Source: Bordetella sp. BOR01
GTDB lineage: Bacteria; Pseudomonadota; Gammaproteobacteria; Burkholderiales; Burkholderiaceae_B
DNA length: 64,000 nt
NCBI RefSeq assembly: GCF_019218885.1
Contig: NZ_JAHUWT010000006.1
Span: 1-64,000, forward strand
Direction of reading: 5' to 3'
The notes under the pieces are model-generated. The model was given only the letters and a program-made list of their open reading frames with translations, made no database searches and was not told where the DNA came from. Below, in pieces: positions 8,192-17,900 of this stretch (its first letter is position 1; each line of letters starts with the position of its first letter). The translations under genes and the position numbers were made by a program.

Positions 8192-10030
8192 TCAACGCCC
8201 AACGGCGTAGCCTTGCATGCCGCGCGGGTTGGCGGCGGCGCGCAACAGCAGCCCGCCGGCGGCCGGTTCGCGGGTGCAGGCGCTGATACGGCCTTCCGAC
8301 CATGCCGGGCCGACACGCGCGTCGTGACCTGCGGCCCGCAAGGCATCGACCGTTTCAACCGGAAAACGCGATTCGAGCGTCAGGCGATTCAAGATGGTGG
8401 TGCGCGGCCAGAATGAGCCCGGAAAATGGTCGATGTGCCAGGCCGGGGCGTCGATGGCTTCTTGCAGATTCATGCCCAGCGCCGCGTGGCGCATGAAGAA
8501 TGCCACCGTCCACTGGTCCTGCTGGTCGCCGCCGGGTGTGCCGAACACCATGTACGGTTCGCCATCGCGCAAGGCCAGGCCGGGCGACAGCGTGGTGCAT
8601 GGACGCTTGCCCGGCTGCAGGGTGCCGGGCAGGCCCTCGTCCAGCCAAGTCATTTGCAGGCGCGTGGTGATCGAAAAGCCCAGCTCGGGAACCACCGGGC
8701 TGGACGACAGCCAACCGCCGGATGGCGTGGCGGCCACCATGTTGCCGTGACGGTCGATGACATCCAGGTGGCAGGTATCGCCCACGAAAATCTCGCGGGC
8801 CGCCCATTCGTGTATGGGCGGCAATGACGCGAACGTCGGCTCGCCCACACCGTAGCGCGTGTCGGCGGCGGCCAGAGCGCGATCGGCGGCTTGCAGGTCA
8901 GGCAGCCGCGGCATGCGGCCCGCCGGGCTGCCGGGCTGCAGTTGCGTCTGGGCACCGGCACCGACAGCAACGGCGCGGGCGCGCGCATAGTCATCGCTCA
9001 GCAGTGCGGCCAGCGGCACGTCGGTATGGGCAGGGTCGCCATACCAGGCCAGGCGGTCGGCAAAAGCCAGCTTGGCGACCTCGGCCAGGCGGTGCACGAA
9101 CTGTGGAGAATCGGCCTGCAGGCCCTCGATGTCCAGGTGGCGCAGCATGGCCAGTTGCTGCAGGAACACCGGTCCCTGCGACCATGGGCCGCACTTCGCA
9201 ACCGTATAGCGGCCGTAGTCCAGGGTGGCCGGCTGGCCGTAAGTGGCCCGCCAATCAGCCATGTCTTCGCAGCGCAGCAGCCCGGCATTGCGCTCGCCAC
9301 TGCAGTCGCGGATGCGCTGATTGCGGTAGAAGTCGTCGATCGCGTGTGCCACGAAGCCCCGGTACCAAATGTCGTGCGCGGCCTGGATGCGGCCTTCCCG
9401 GCCACCAGCGGCATCCGCCGATTCCGCCAGGATACGCCGATAGGTTTGCGCGATGGCCGGCGTACGCATGACCGATTCGGGATGCGGCAGGCGGCCATCG
9501 GGCAGCCACACGGCGGCCGACGAAGTCCATTCCGTGCGGAACAGCGACTCGACCGCGGCAATGGCCTGGACGATGCGCGGCACAAGCGGAAAGCCGTTCT
9601 CGGCGTAGGCGATGGCCGGCGCCAGCACATCTTGCAGGTCCCAGGTGCCGTAGTCGCGCAGCAGCGCCAGCCAGGCCCCGAAAGCGCCTGGCACCGTGGC
9701 GGGCAAGAGGCCGATGCCGGGTACCAGCTCGAAACCCTGCTGGCGGAAATAAGCCGGCGTGGCCAAGGCGGGCGCCGGGCCTTGCCCGCACAGTTCGCGC
9801 ATGCGCCGTTCCGGTTCGCTCCAGAACAGGATGGGCACCTCGCCGCCGGGGCCATTGAGATGCGGCTCGACAACCTGCAGCATGAAGCCGCCCGCCACGG
9901 CGGCGTCAAAAGCGTTGCCGCCACGCTCAAGCACGCCCATGGCGACCTGCGATGCCAGCCAATGCGTGGATGACACGACACCGAAGGTGCCGCGGATTTC
10001 TGGGCGGGTGGTGAAAGCAGGCGTGGACAC
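8192..10030 (-). CDS. gamma-glutamyltransferase family protein
   Basis: A 612-aa N-terminal nucleophile hydrolase family enzyme. Members cleave or transfer gamma-glutamyl groups, and related members act as cephalosporin acylases or amidases. The N-terminus has the conserved block VLERGGNAFDAAVAGGF, and the centre has the self-cleavage/nucleophile region GDTCHLDVIDRHGN with Thr419 as the likely nucleophile. Canonical enzymes have TTH where this one has TCH. The downstream GGDQQDQW is also typical. No signal peptide is seen, unlike periplasmic GGT of E. coli, so location is uncertain. The start is GTG at 10030; no ATG is available upstream. First gene of an operon with a Bug receptor and a GAF protein, divergent from a LysR gene. 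Not a clear classical Ggt, so no symbol is given. Confidence 0.87.
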   Translation of the reverse strand: MSTPAFTTRPEIRGTFGVVSSTHWLASQVAMGVLERGGNAFDAAVAGGFMLQVVEPHLNGPGGEVPILFWSEPERRMRELCGQGPAPALATPAYFRQQGFELVPGIGLLPATVPGAFGAWLALLRDYGTWDLQDVLAPAIAYAENGFPLVPRIVQAIAAVESLFRTEWTSSAAVWLPDGRLPHPESVMRTPAIAQTYRRILAESADAAGGREGRIQAAHDIWYRGFVAHAIDDFYRNQRIRDCSGERNAGLLRCEDMADWRATYGQPATLDYGRYTVAKCGPWSQGPVFLQQLAMLRHLDIEGLQADSPQFVHRLAEVAKLAFADRLAWYGDPAHTDVPLAALLSDDYARARAVAVGAGAQTQLQPGSPAGRMPRLPDLQAADRALAAADTRYGVGEPTFASLPPIHEWAAREIFVGDTCHLDVIDRHGNMVAATPSGGWLSSSPVVPELGFSITTRLQMTWLDEGLPGTLQPGKRPCTTLSPGLALRDGEPYMVFGTPGGDQQDQWTVAFFMRHAALGMNLQEAIDAPAWHIDHFPGSFWPRTTILNRLTLESRFPVETVDALRAAGHDARVGPAWSEGRISACTREPAAGGLLLRAAANPRGMQGYAVGR

Positions 10031-10091
10031 AGCGGATCGGTGGCTGCAAGTGAGGAATGATCCGAGCAGTATAGGTCCGTGAAATAACGCA

Positions 10092-10117
10092 ATTGATTGT
10101 TTTGATAATCAATCAAT
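10092..10117. promoter_or_regulatory. dyad operator between GGT operon and LysR gene
   Basis: Perfect inverted repeat: ATTGATTG (10092-10099), a 10-base AT-rich centre, CAATCAAT (10110-10117). It lies in the divergent intergenic region 50 bp before the LysR start. Size and position fit a LysR-type recognition site controlling both directions. Confidence 0.55.
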
Positions 10118-10166
10118 AACCGTTTAGTTATAGTTCAGCATTCTTTCCCCAACGGCTCGAGCCACC

Positions 10167-11108
10167 ATGTCGACACTGATCCGCCTGACCTCTCGCCTGA
10201 AAAGCCGCCACTTGACGCTGCTGCTGGCCATGGAACGGCATCGATCGCTGACGCGCGTGGCGCAGGAAGCCGGTGTCAGCCAACCCGCGGCCACCAAGAC
10301 ACTGGCCGAGATCGAAAGCATTTTCGGCGGCCCCCTGTTCGTGCGCTCGCGCCATGGGCTGCAGCCCACGCCGCTGGGGCAATTGGCATTGGTACGCGCA
10401 CAGCACATGCTGCAGGATCTGGAACACTGGGCGGGTGAGATCGATGCACTGCACAGCGGGCATGCCACCCACCTGAACATCGGCGCGGTGCCGTTCGTAT
10501 CGGGGCCATTGCTGACGCGCGCGATCGAATGGCTGGGCAGCCGCCACCGCATCACTGTGACGCTGCAGCGCGCCACCACCGACCACTTGTTGCGGGACCT
10601 GCGCAGCCATGAACTGGATTGCGTAATAGGCCGCGCATCGGCCATCGCCGGGGCGCGCGACGTGTGGCATGAACTGTTGTACGCGCAGCACCCTGCCCTG
10701 ATCGCCAACCCGCGCCTGGCGCAGCGCATGGCCCGCCGCCAACCGGATTGGCGTGAGTTGGCCTCGATGAACTGGATCTTGCCATCGCCGGCCACGCCTA
10801 TCGGCAATATGGTGACCGAGTTATTCGTGCGCGCCCAGGCCCAGCCCCCGCTGCCTATCGTGGAAACCTATTCGCTGGAAGTGATCGAGGGCCTGTTGGC
10901 CGGCAACGACGACTTGCTGTCGATCGTGCCTGAGGATATCGCTATGGAACTGTGCAAGAACCGGCGCGTGGCCCTGATTCCATGGAATTTCGACTGGGAA
11001 CTGCCACCGATCAGCCTGATCCGGCGTGTACGCGACGTACCCTTGCAGGCCGAGGAACGCTTTGCCGAAATACTGCGCGAACTGTGTACGGTGCCGCGCA
11101 GCGAATAA
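10167..11108 (+). CDS. LysR family transcriptional regulator
   Basis: A 313-aa LysR-type regulator. The N-terminal winged helix-turn-helix is at about residues 14-72 (LLAMERHRSLTRVAQEAGVSQPAATKTLAEIE). The PBP-like effector-binding domain follows at about 95-305. It is transcribed away from the GGT-Bug-GAF operon, with a perfect dyad in the shared intergenic region. By the usual LysR arrangement I infer that it controls that operon and itself. The inducer is unknown; a gamma-glutamyl compound or its product is the simplest guess. Confidence 0.9.
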   Translation: MSTLIRLTSRLKSRHLTLLLAMERHRSLTRVAQEAGVSQPAATKTLAEIESIFGGPLFVRSRHGLQPTPLGQLALVRAQHMLQDLEHWAGEIDALHSGHATHLNIGAVPFVSGPLLTRAIEWLGSRHRITVTLQRATTDHLLRDLRSHELDCVIGRASAIAGARDVWHELLYAQHPALIANPRLAQRMARRQPDWRELASMNWILPSPATPIGNMVTELFVRAQAQPPLPIVETYSLEVIEGLLAGNDDLLSIVPEDIAMELCKNRRVALIPWNFDWELPPISLIRRVRDVPLQAEERFAEILRELCTVPRSE

Positions 11109-11132
11109 CCGGCCATGGCCGGCGCGGCCAGT

Positions 11133-12245
11133 TCAGGCCGCCAGTGCCTGCCGATACGCATTCAGCGTAGCCTGGGCAAAACACGCCAGGCCGAAGTGCC
11201 CGACCGCGGTGCGACGGGCCGCGGCACCCATGGCAGCCAGGCGGTCGGGGTCTTGCAGCATGCTTTGCAATACCGTGGCGATGGCTGGCACATCGCGCAC
11301 CGGCATGATCCAGCCGTCGACGCCATCGGTGACATTTTCGGGCAAACCACCGGCATTGCTGACCAGCGCGGGCAAACCCAGAGACATCATTTCGCGGCAG
11401 GCATAAGACAGGGCTTCGCGATACGACAACACGAAGCCCGCGTGGCAGCATGCCAGCGCGTCGCGCACATCGTCGAGCAGCCCTGGGAACACCACTTGGC
11501 CCCGCATGCCTGCGGCGTGCACGCGCGCCAGCTTGGCCTCATTGGGCGGATCGCCCGCAACCAGGATCAGAATGCGTTCACGCTGGTTGGCAGGCAGGCT
11601 GCCGGCAGCCTCGACCAGGTCGAGCCAACCCTTATCGTAATCGGTACCCCCCGCACTGCCCAGCAGCAGCTTTCCGCGCCAGTCCACGCCAAAGTGGCGA
11701 TCGCGTAAGGCATCCACGGCCTGCGGCTGCAAGGGCGCGAAGTGGGCGGTGTCGATACCGTGCCGAATCGTATCGACGGCACAGTGCCGATATGCCGAAT
11801 GTTCAAGCAGCCTGCGCACATAGTCGCTGACGGCGATGACGCGGTCGGTGGCCAGGTGCGCGCGCAGCCAATGGCCCGGTGTGTCCAGGCGGAGGTCGTT
11901 ATGCTTGGTGAAAACGACGCGCGGCCGCTGGCGCTGGCCGGCCAGCGCCAGCATGACCTGCTTGTGATCGGCAGAGCCATTGACGTGGATGATGTCGTAG
12001 CGCTCGCGAGCTATCAACCGACTGAGCGCGGCCCGTTCATTCAACCATGACGAGAGGCGGGTGGAAAAGCGCATGTGCACCGCCCGCACGCCAGGTACCG
12101 CGGCGGCATAGCGGAACAGCCGGCTGGTACCCGGGGAAGCCACCGTGATTTGCTGCGTATCGGCCAGCGAACGGGCCAGGCTGGTGACATACGTAGTATG
12201 CCCTCCACCGTTACGCGGATGGAAATTGGTGTAAAGAATCTTCAC
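11133..12245 (-). CDS. glycosyltransferase family 4 (LPS core)
   Basis: A 370-aa GT-B glycosyltransferase. It starts VKILYTNFHPRNGGGHTTYV, with the glycine-rich acceptor loop of GT4 enzymes. The C-terminal domain carries the EX7E motif in EALSYACREMMSLGLP and the sugar-nucleotide region SNAGGLPENV. The start is GTG at 12245, overlapping the upstream TGA as GTGA; the longer open frame upstream has no homology-like features. Last gene of the dnaE-linked envelope operon. Donor and acceptor are not readable from sequence; a role in the outer part of the LPS core is inferred from the neighbours. Confidence 0.88.
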   Translation of the reverse strand: MKILYTNFHPRNGGGHTTYVTSLARSLADTQQITVASPGTSRLFRYAAAVPGVRAVHMRFSTRLSSWLNERAALSRLIARERYDIIHVNGSADHKQVMLALAGQRQRPRVVFTKHNDLRLDTPGHWLRAHLATDRVIAVSDYVRRLLEHSAYRHCAVDTIRHGIDTAHFAPLQPQAVDALRDRHFGVDWRGKLLLGSAGGTDYDKGWLDLVEAAGSLPANQRERILILVAGDPPNEAKLARVHAAGMRGQVVFPGLLDDVRDALACCHAGFVLSYREALSYACREMMSLGLPALVSNAGGLPENVTDGVDGWIMPVRDVPAIATVLQSMLQDPDRLAAMGAAARRTAVGHFGLACFAQATLNAYRQALAA

Positions 12246-12991
12246 TTGCGAACATCGGACAGGAAACTGAGCTTGGCGTAGCGAAAGAAGCTGCCTGCCG
12301 CCGCTGTCACGGCCAGCACCAGGCCATGGCGGCCATCGAGAAAACCGCGGCGGATCAGGTAGATGCGTATGAAGGTCCAGAACCCATGGCCCAACGCGCT
12401 GAAAACAGTGGCGCGCTTGCCGCGTGCATGCATCATCGCGGCCGCATCGGAGGAATAGCGGTTGGCCTTGTTGATCAGCGCATCCAGGTCGGGATAGGGA
12501 TAGTGCAGGAAATGACCTTCCAGGCGCAGCGGCTGGGCATCGGGTACGACGCGTTCGTGTACGGCGGCGTCGGTGAAACGGGCGGAGCCGCGCTTGAACA
12601 AGCGCAGCACGTAGTCGGGCCACCAGCCGCTGTGGCGGATCAGGCGGCCGCAGAAGTCGGACAACCGGGCGATCTCGTAGGCGTCAGCCTTCGGCGCGGC
12701 CAGCACGGCCTGGATCTCGCGCGCCAATTCGGGAGTAACGCGTTCGTCGGCGTCGATAGACAGGACCCAGTCGCCGGTGGCCAGGTCCAAGGCACGGTTT
12801 TTCTGCGGCCCGAACCCGGGCCAGTCGGACGTGACGTGAACCTGCGCGCCGAAGTCGCGCGCCAGCGCCACGGTGTTGTCGGTGCTGCCGGAATCGACCA
12901 CGATGAACTCGTCGGCAAACGCCACGGATTCGAGGCAACCGACGATATGGGCCGCTTCGTTCTTGGCGATGATAATGACCGAAAGTGTCAT
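12242..12991 (-). CDS. glycosyltransferase family 2, WaaE/LgtF-like
   Basis: A 249-aa GT-A glycosyltransferase. Visible motifs are SVIIIAKNEAAHI (4-16), VVDSGSTDNT, QKNRALDLATGDWVLSIDADERV with the metal-binding DxD, and a C-terminal amphipathic/hydrophobic region (GFWTFIRIYLIRRGFL) that may contact the membrane. The pattern matches the WaaE/LgtF group, which adds glucose to heptose I of the LPS inner core; the sugar here is not certain. The ATG at 12991 overlaps the upstream deacetylase stop (ATGA), and its own TGA overlaps the next start (GTGA). Confidence 0.88.
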   Translation of the reverse strand: MTLSVIIIAKNEAAHIVGCLESVAFADEFIVVDSGSTDNTVALARDFGAQVHVTSDWPGFGPQKNRALDLATGDWVLSIDADERVTPELAREIQAVLAAPKADAYEIARLSDFCGRLIRHSGWWPDYVLRLFKRGSARFTDAAVHERVVPDAQPLRLEGHFLHYPYPDLDALINKANRYSSDAAAMMHARGKRATVFSALGHGFWTFIRIYLIRRGFLDGRHGLVLAVTAAAGSFFRYAKLSFLSDVRK

Positions 12992-13839
12992 GCGCGGTTC
13001 CTCATGCGCTTTTTCCAGGCTTTCCAAGCGTGATAGCGCGGCCCCCATACGGGATGGCGCGACATCCAGATGCGGCGGTTCAGCCACGAGCCACCCAGGT
13101 TGCGCACGGCGAAGCGGTAGATATGCCCGGGATCGGTGCCTGGCAAATTTTGCCCCAGCGGGTCGGTGGTATACAAATGCCGGAAACCGGCCTCGCGTGC
13201 CGCCTGCACGTAGTCGTCGTCGAAATAGCCCTGCGGCCAGCAGAGGTGGTCGCTGGCCGGCCCCAGCTGTTCTGTGAGCGCGGCCCGGGAATCGGCCAGC
13301 TCGCGCGCGATATGTTCGCGCTTGGCGGCGACGTCGGACCCGCACTGCTTGTCCCAGCGGGTGTGCGTGTGGGTATGCGAGTGGATCTCGAACGTGCCCG
13401 CGGCCAGCATGGCCTGGGCCTCGCTCCAGCGCAGGATGACCTCGTCGGTGCGGCCCGCAGCCACCAGGCGCTTGGTCTCGTGGTGGTCGGGCGATGCCGG
13501 CAAGGGCACCCCCTGGCCGGCGCACGGACGCACATCGCCCTGCCCCACCCAGCCGGTAACCAGGAACAGCACGGCCTTCATGCCGTAGCGCTGCAGTACG
13601 GGGTGGGCGTAGGTCCAGTTGTTCAGATAGCCGTCGTCGAACGTGATCAACACTGATTTTTCGGGAACGCGGCCACCGGCCAGATAGCTGGCCAGCTGGG
13701 CCGTGCCCAGCGAGGTGTAGCCGGCACGTGCCAGGCCGGCGATCTGCTGCTCGAAGACCTCGGGCGTCACGGCGATCATGCCGCCCGACGGCGTGACGTG
13801 GTGGTACATCAGCACTGGAACGTTGGGCGCGTTGTTCAT
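12988..13839 (-). CDS. polysaccharide deacetylase (NodB domain) in LPS operon
   Basis: A 283-aa carbohydrate esterase family 4 protein. NodB-homology motifs are visible: LITFDDGY (catalytic aspartate and metal-binding aspartate) and EIHSHTHTHTRW (metal-binding histidines). No signal peptide is seen, so it would act in the cytoplasm or at the inner face of the membrane on a sugar nucleotide or a lipid-linked intermediate. Bordetella LPS core contains amino sugars with free amino groups, so N-deacetylation of core N-acetylhexosamine is a plausible role; this is inference. The ATG at 13839 overlaps the upstream stop (ATGA). An in-frame start 7 codons earlier is possible but would lie inside the upstream gene. 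Confidence 0.87.
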   Translation of the reverse strand: MNNAPNVPVLMYHHVTPSGGMIAVTPEVFEQQIAGLARAGYTSLGTAQLASYLAGGRVPEKSVLITFDDGYLNNWTYAHPVLQRYGMKAVLFLVTGWVGQGDVRPCAGQGVPLPASPDHHETKRLVAAGRTDEVILRWSEAQAMLAAGTFEIHSHTHTHTRWDKQCGSDVAAKREHIARELADSRAALTEQLGPASDHLCWPQGYFDDDYVQAAREAGFRHLYTTDPLGQNLPGTDPGHIYRFAVRNLGGSWLNRRIWMSRHPVWGPRYHAWKAWKKRMRNRA

Positions 13840-14936
13840 GCTTGCCTTTCCGCCAGCCATTTGCGGTAGACGGCCTCGGTGTTCTCGGCAAGCCGGGCCG
13901 GCGAGAATACGCCCTCGTCCCAGACCATGCGGCGACCGGCGGCCCCCATGTCGCGGCGCAACGGCGCGTCGTCGATCAGGCGCTGCAAGGCGGCAGCTAG
14001 CGCGGGCTGGTCTTTGACCGGTACCAGGATGCCGGTGACGCCGTCGCGCATCATTTCGGGCACGCCACCTACGTTGGTGCCGATGACCGGCAGCCCGGCT
14101 GCCTGCGCCTCGACGTAGACCGTGCCGGACGCTTCCTGCTGGGTGGCCAGCGCGAAGATATCGAAGCCCGCCAGCAGGTTGGGCACGTCACGCCGGGTGC
14201 CCATCAGGTGAATGCGATCTTGCAGGCCGAGTTCTTGCACGTAGGCCTGGGTCTGCTCGAACGTGGGCGAGCCGGAACCCACGAACACCATGTGCAGCTT
14301 GGGCCGTTCGGCCATCAGCGGCCGGATGGCGTCGATGAGGTCTTTATGGCCCTTGGCGGCCCGCATCACGGCAACGCAGCCCACCACGATGTCGTCGTCG
14401 GCCAGCCCCAGCTCGCCGCGCAGCGTGGAATGCTCGACGGGCGGCGGCAACACTACCGGCGAATACAGCGCGGCGATGTGCGCGGCCGGCACGCCGCGGC
14501 TGATCAGGTAGCGGCGCACGTAGTCGCTGACGGTGGTGACCCGATGCGGCAGCCAGGTGTACGACAGCATCGAGCCCACTTTGCTGGCCAAATGGCGAGT
14601 ACGCACGATCAGCGGCGTACCCGACAGGCGTCCGGCGGAGCCGGCGATCAGGGTATCGATGCGACTGTGGGTATTGACGACGTCGTAGCGGCCCTCATGC
14701 AGAATGCGCCTGACGGCGGCCACGCCTTTCAGGTAGTTGAGCAGCCCACCCATGGGCACGGTATGAACCGTGAAGCCCGCATCGCGCAACCGGGGCACCA
14801 ATTGCGCCTGCGGCTGGCAAACAGCCTCGAGGTGATGGCCGCGCGCCCGCATGGCATGCATTTCTTTGAAGATGCGATGCTCTTGCCCGCCGAACGCGAC
14901 GGCGGCTTCCGAATGAAGAATGCGCAAGGGCTGCAT
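13836..14936 (-). CDS. glycosyltransferase family 4 (LPS core)
   Basis: A 366-aa GT-B glycosyltransferase beginning MQPLRILHSEAAVAFGGQEH, a typical GT4 acceptor-domain start. The C-terminal domain has EASGTVYVEAQAAGLPVIGTNVGGVPEM with the EX7E catalytic/donor motif. Its ATG shares one base with the TGA of dnaE (TGATG), so it is translationally linked to dnaE. It heads the set of four envelope genes that end at 11133. A corresponding operon next to dnaE in Bordetella pertussis is, as I recall, required for normal LPS core structure. Confidence 0.88.
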   Translation of the reverse strand: MQPLRILHSEAAVAFGGQEHRIFKEMHAMRARGHHLEAVCQPQAQLVPRLRDAGFTVHTVPMGGLLNYLKGVAAVRRILHEGRYDVVNTHSRIDTLIAGSAGRLSGTPLIVRTRHLASKVGSMLSYTWLPHRVTTVSDYVRRYLISRGVPAAHIAALYSPVVLPPPVEHSTLRGELGLADDDIVVGCVAVMRAAKGHKDLIDAIRPLMAERPKLHMVFVGSGSPTFEQTQAYVQELGLQDRIHLMGTRRDVPNLLAGFDIFALATQQEASGTVYVEAQAAGLPVIGTNVGGVPEMMRDGVTGILVPVKDQPALAAALQRLIDDAPLRRDMGAAGRRMVWDEGVFSPARLAENTEAVYRKWLAERQA

Positions 14937-17900
14937 CAGTAGGTAACCTCAACGCCGTCGGGCTTGGCCCAGGCAGCCAGGTTCTCGAGCAAGGTATCGG
15001 CCATGCGCACGCGCCATTCTTCTCCGAGGCGCACGGTGCACAGGAAGTTGTCGCGCCCGTACACGATGTCGACCGGCACGCCGGGCACGCCGTTCTCGGG
15101 TTCGGCGCGAAACGGATTGAGCATCTGGCGCAGCCGGCCGGCATCGGCCTGTCCGTTGAGCCGCACGCGCAGCGACTTGGCGCGCGCTTCGCGCGCCAAC
15201 TGCAAGTCGTAGAGCTGGTCGGCGACGATGCGCATGCCGCCGGAATAATCGTCGTTGCTGACCTTGCCCTGCACGATGATCAACTGGTCTTCGCGCAGGC
15301 GCGTACGGTGCTTTTCATACAGTTCATTGAAGACCGAGATTTCGAGCTGGGCGGTGCCGTCGTCGAGCACGGCGAACACCATCTTGCCGCGCCGGGTCAT
15401 CATGGTGCGCACGCCGGCCAGCACGCCGCACATCCATTGCAGGTCGCGCTGCGGCTCGATGCGCGCCAGCGGCATCGGCACGATGCGGCGCACTTCGTCG
15501 CGCCAGTGATCGAACAAGTGGCCGCTGAAGTAATAGCCCAGCGCCGCCTTTTCTTCGGTAAGCCTGGTATGCAGGTTCCAGGGGGCCACCTTGCTGAGTT
15601 CGCCGGCCACCACATCGCTGCTGTCGTCGCCGAACAAGGAAACCTGGTTGGCGCTGCGGGCCGCCTGTTCGGCCGCTTCCATGGCTGTGCCTACCGAAGC
15701 CAGCATGGCCGCGCGGTTGGGCTCGATGGTATCGAAAGCGCCCGCCTTGATCAGGGCTTCGATGGTGCGTCGGTTGACGGCATGCTTGTTGATGCGCCGG
15801 CAGAAGTCGAACAGGTTGGCAAACGGGCCGTCGGCCTGGCGCGAGCGCAGGATTTCTTCGACGGCGCCCTGCCCCGTGCCCTTGACCGCGCCCAGCCCGT
15901 AGCGCATGGTGCGTGGCGGCTTGCCCTTCTGGGTGTGCTCGTCGGCCACGGGCTCGAAGCGATAGCCCGAGGCATTGACGTCGGGCGGCAGCACCAGCAC
16001 GCCGTTGTCTTGCGCATCGCGGCAGAACACCTGCACCTTGTCGGTGTCGTCCATGTCCGAGGACATGGTGGCAGCCAGGAATTCGGTGGGGTGATACGCC
16101 TTCAGCCAGGCGGTCTGGTACGCGATGAGCGCATAGGCGGCCGAGTGCGACTTGTTGAAGCCGTAGCCCGCGAACTTTTCCATCAGGTCGAACAGCTTGA
16201 CCGCCAGGTTGGGATCGTGGCCCTTTTCTTTGGCGCCCTGTTCGAACAGTTCGCGGTGCTTGGCCATTTCTTCGGGCTTTTTCTTGCCCATGGCGCGGCG
16301 CAGCAGGTCGGCGCCACCCAGCGAGTAGCCGCCGATGATCTGCGAGATCAGCATCACCTGTTCTTGGTAGACGATGACCCCATAGGTGCTTTTCAGGGTG
16401 CCTTCCAGGTCGGAATGGAAATAATCGACCGAGGCGCGCCCATGCTTGCGGTTGACGAAGTCGTCGACCATGCCGGATTCGAGCGGCCCCGGGCGATACA
16501 GGGCCAGCATGGCGATGATGTCTTCGAAGGTGCTGGGCCGAAGTTTCTTCAGCAGTTCTTTCATGCCGCGCGATTCAAGCTGGAACACCGCCGTGGTGTT
16601 CGCGTCGCACAGCACCTTGTAGGCGGCCTGGTCGTCCAGCGACAGCGCCATGATGTCGAAATCGCGCTTGGACTCGTTGAACTGGCGCACATAGCGCACG
16701 GCCCAATCCAGGATGGTCAGGTTGCGCAGGCCCAGGAAGTCGAACTTGACCAGGCCGGCGGCCTCGACGTCGTCTTTGTCGAACTGCGATACCGCGCTGT
16801 TTTCCTGGCCGGGCTGGCAATACAAGGGGCAGAAGTCGGTAAGCTTGCCCGGCGCGATCAGCACGCCGCCCGCGTGCATGCCGATGTTGCGGGTCAGGCC
16901 CTCGAGCGGGCGCGCCAGGTCGACCAGGGCGCGGACTTCTTCTTCTTGCTCGTAGCGTTCTTTGAAGGCCGGCTCGTCTTTCAGGGTGCGGTCGAGCGAC
17001 CAGGGATCGGCCGGGTTGAACGGAATCAGCTTGGACAGCCCGTCGCAGAACAGGTAGGGCATGTCGAGCACCCGCCCGGCGTCGCGCACCACCGCCTTGG
17101 CGCCCAAGGTACCGAACGTGGCGATCTGGCTGACGGCCTCGCGGCCGTATTTCATCTTGACGTAGTCGATGACGCGTTCGCGGTTGTCCTGGCAGAAATC
17201 GATATCGAAGTCGGGCATGGAGACCCGCTCGGGATTCAGGAAGCGCTCGAACAGCAGGTCGTAGCGAATGGGATCGAGGTCGGTGATGCCCAGCGCGTAC
17301 GCCACCAGAGAACCGGCCCCCGAGCCGCGCCCGGGGCCGACCGGCACGCCGTTGTTCTTGCCCCAGTTGATGAAGTCTTGAACGATGAGGAAGTAGCCGG
17401 GAAAGCCCATCTGGATGATGGTCTTGCATTCCCAGCGCAAGCGCTCGTAGTACTGCGCGCGCTTGGATTCGCGTTCGGCGGCGTCGGGAAACAGGAATTC
17501 CAGGCGCTTTTCCAGGCCTTCTTCGGACAACTGGACCAGGTAGTCGTCCAGCGATATGCCGTCCGGCGTAGGGAAGTTGGGCAGGCGCGGCTTGCCCAGC
17601 ACCAGCGTCAGGTTGCAGCGCTTGGCGATTTCCAGCGTGTTGGCCAGGGCCGACGGCACGTCGGCAAAGCGCCGGGCCATTTCTTCGGTGCTGAGCAGGT
17701 ATTGGTCTTTGGTGAAACGGCGTACCCGGCGCGGATCTGCCAGGATTTCGCCCTGGGCAATACATACGCGCGCTTCGTGGGCCTGGAATTCGGACTCGTC
17801 CAGGAACTGCACGGGATGGGTGGCCACGACCGGCAGGCCGGCCTCGGCGGCCAGGCGCATGGCGGCCTGGGTGTAGGCCTCGTCGCCATCGGCGCCGGTG

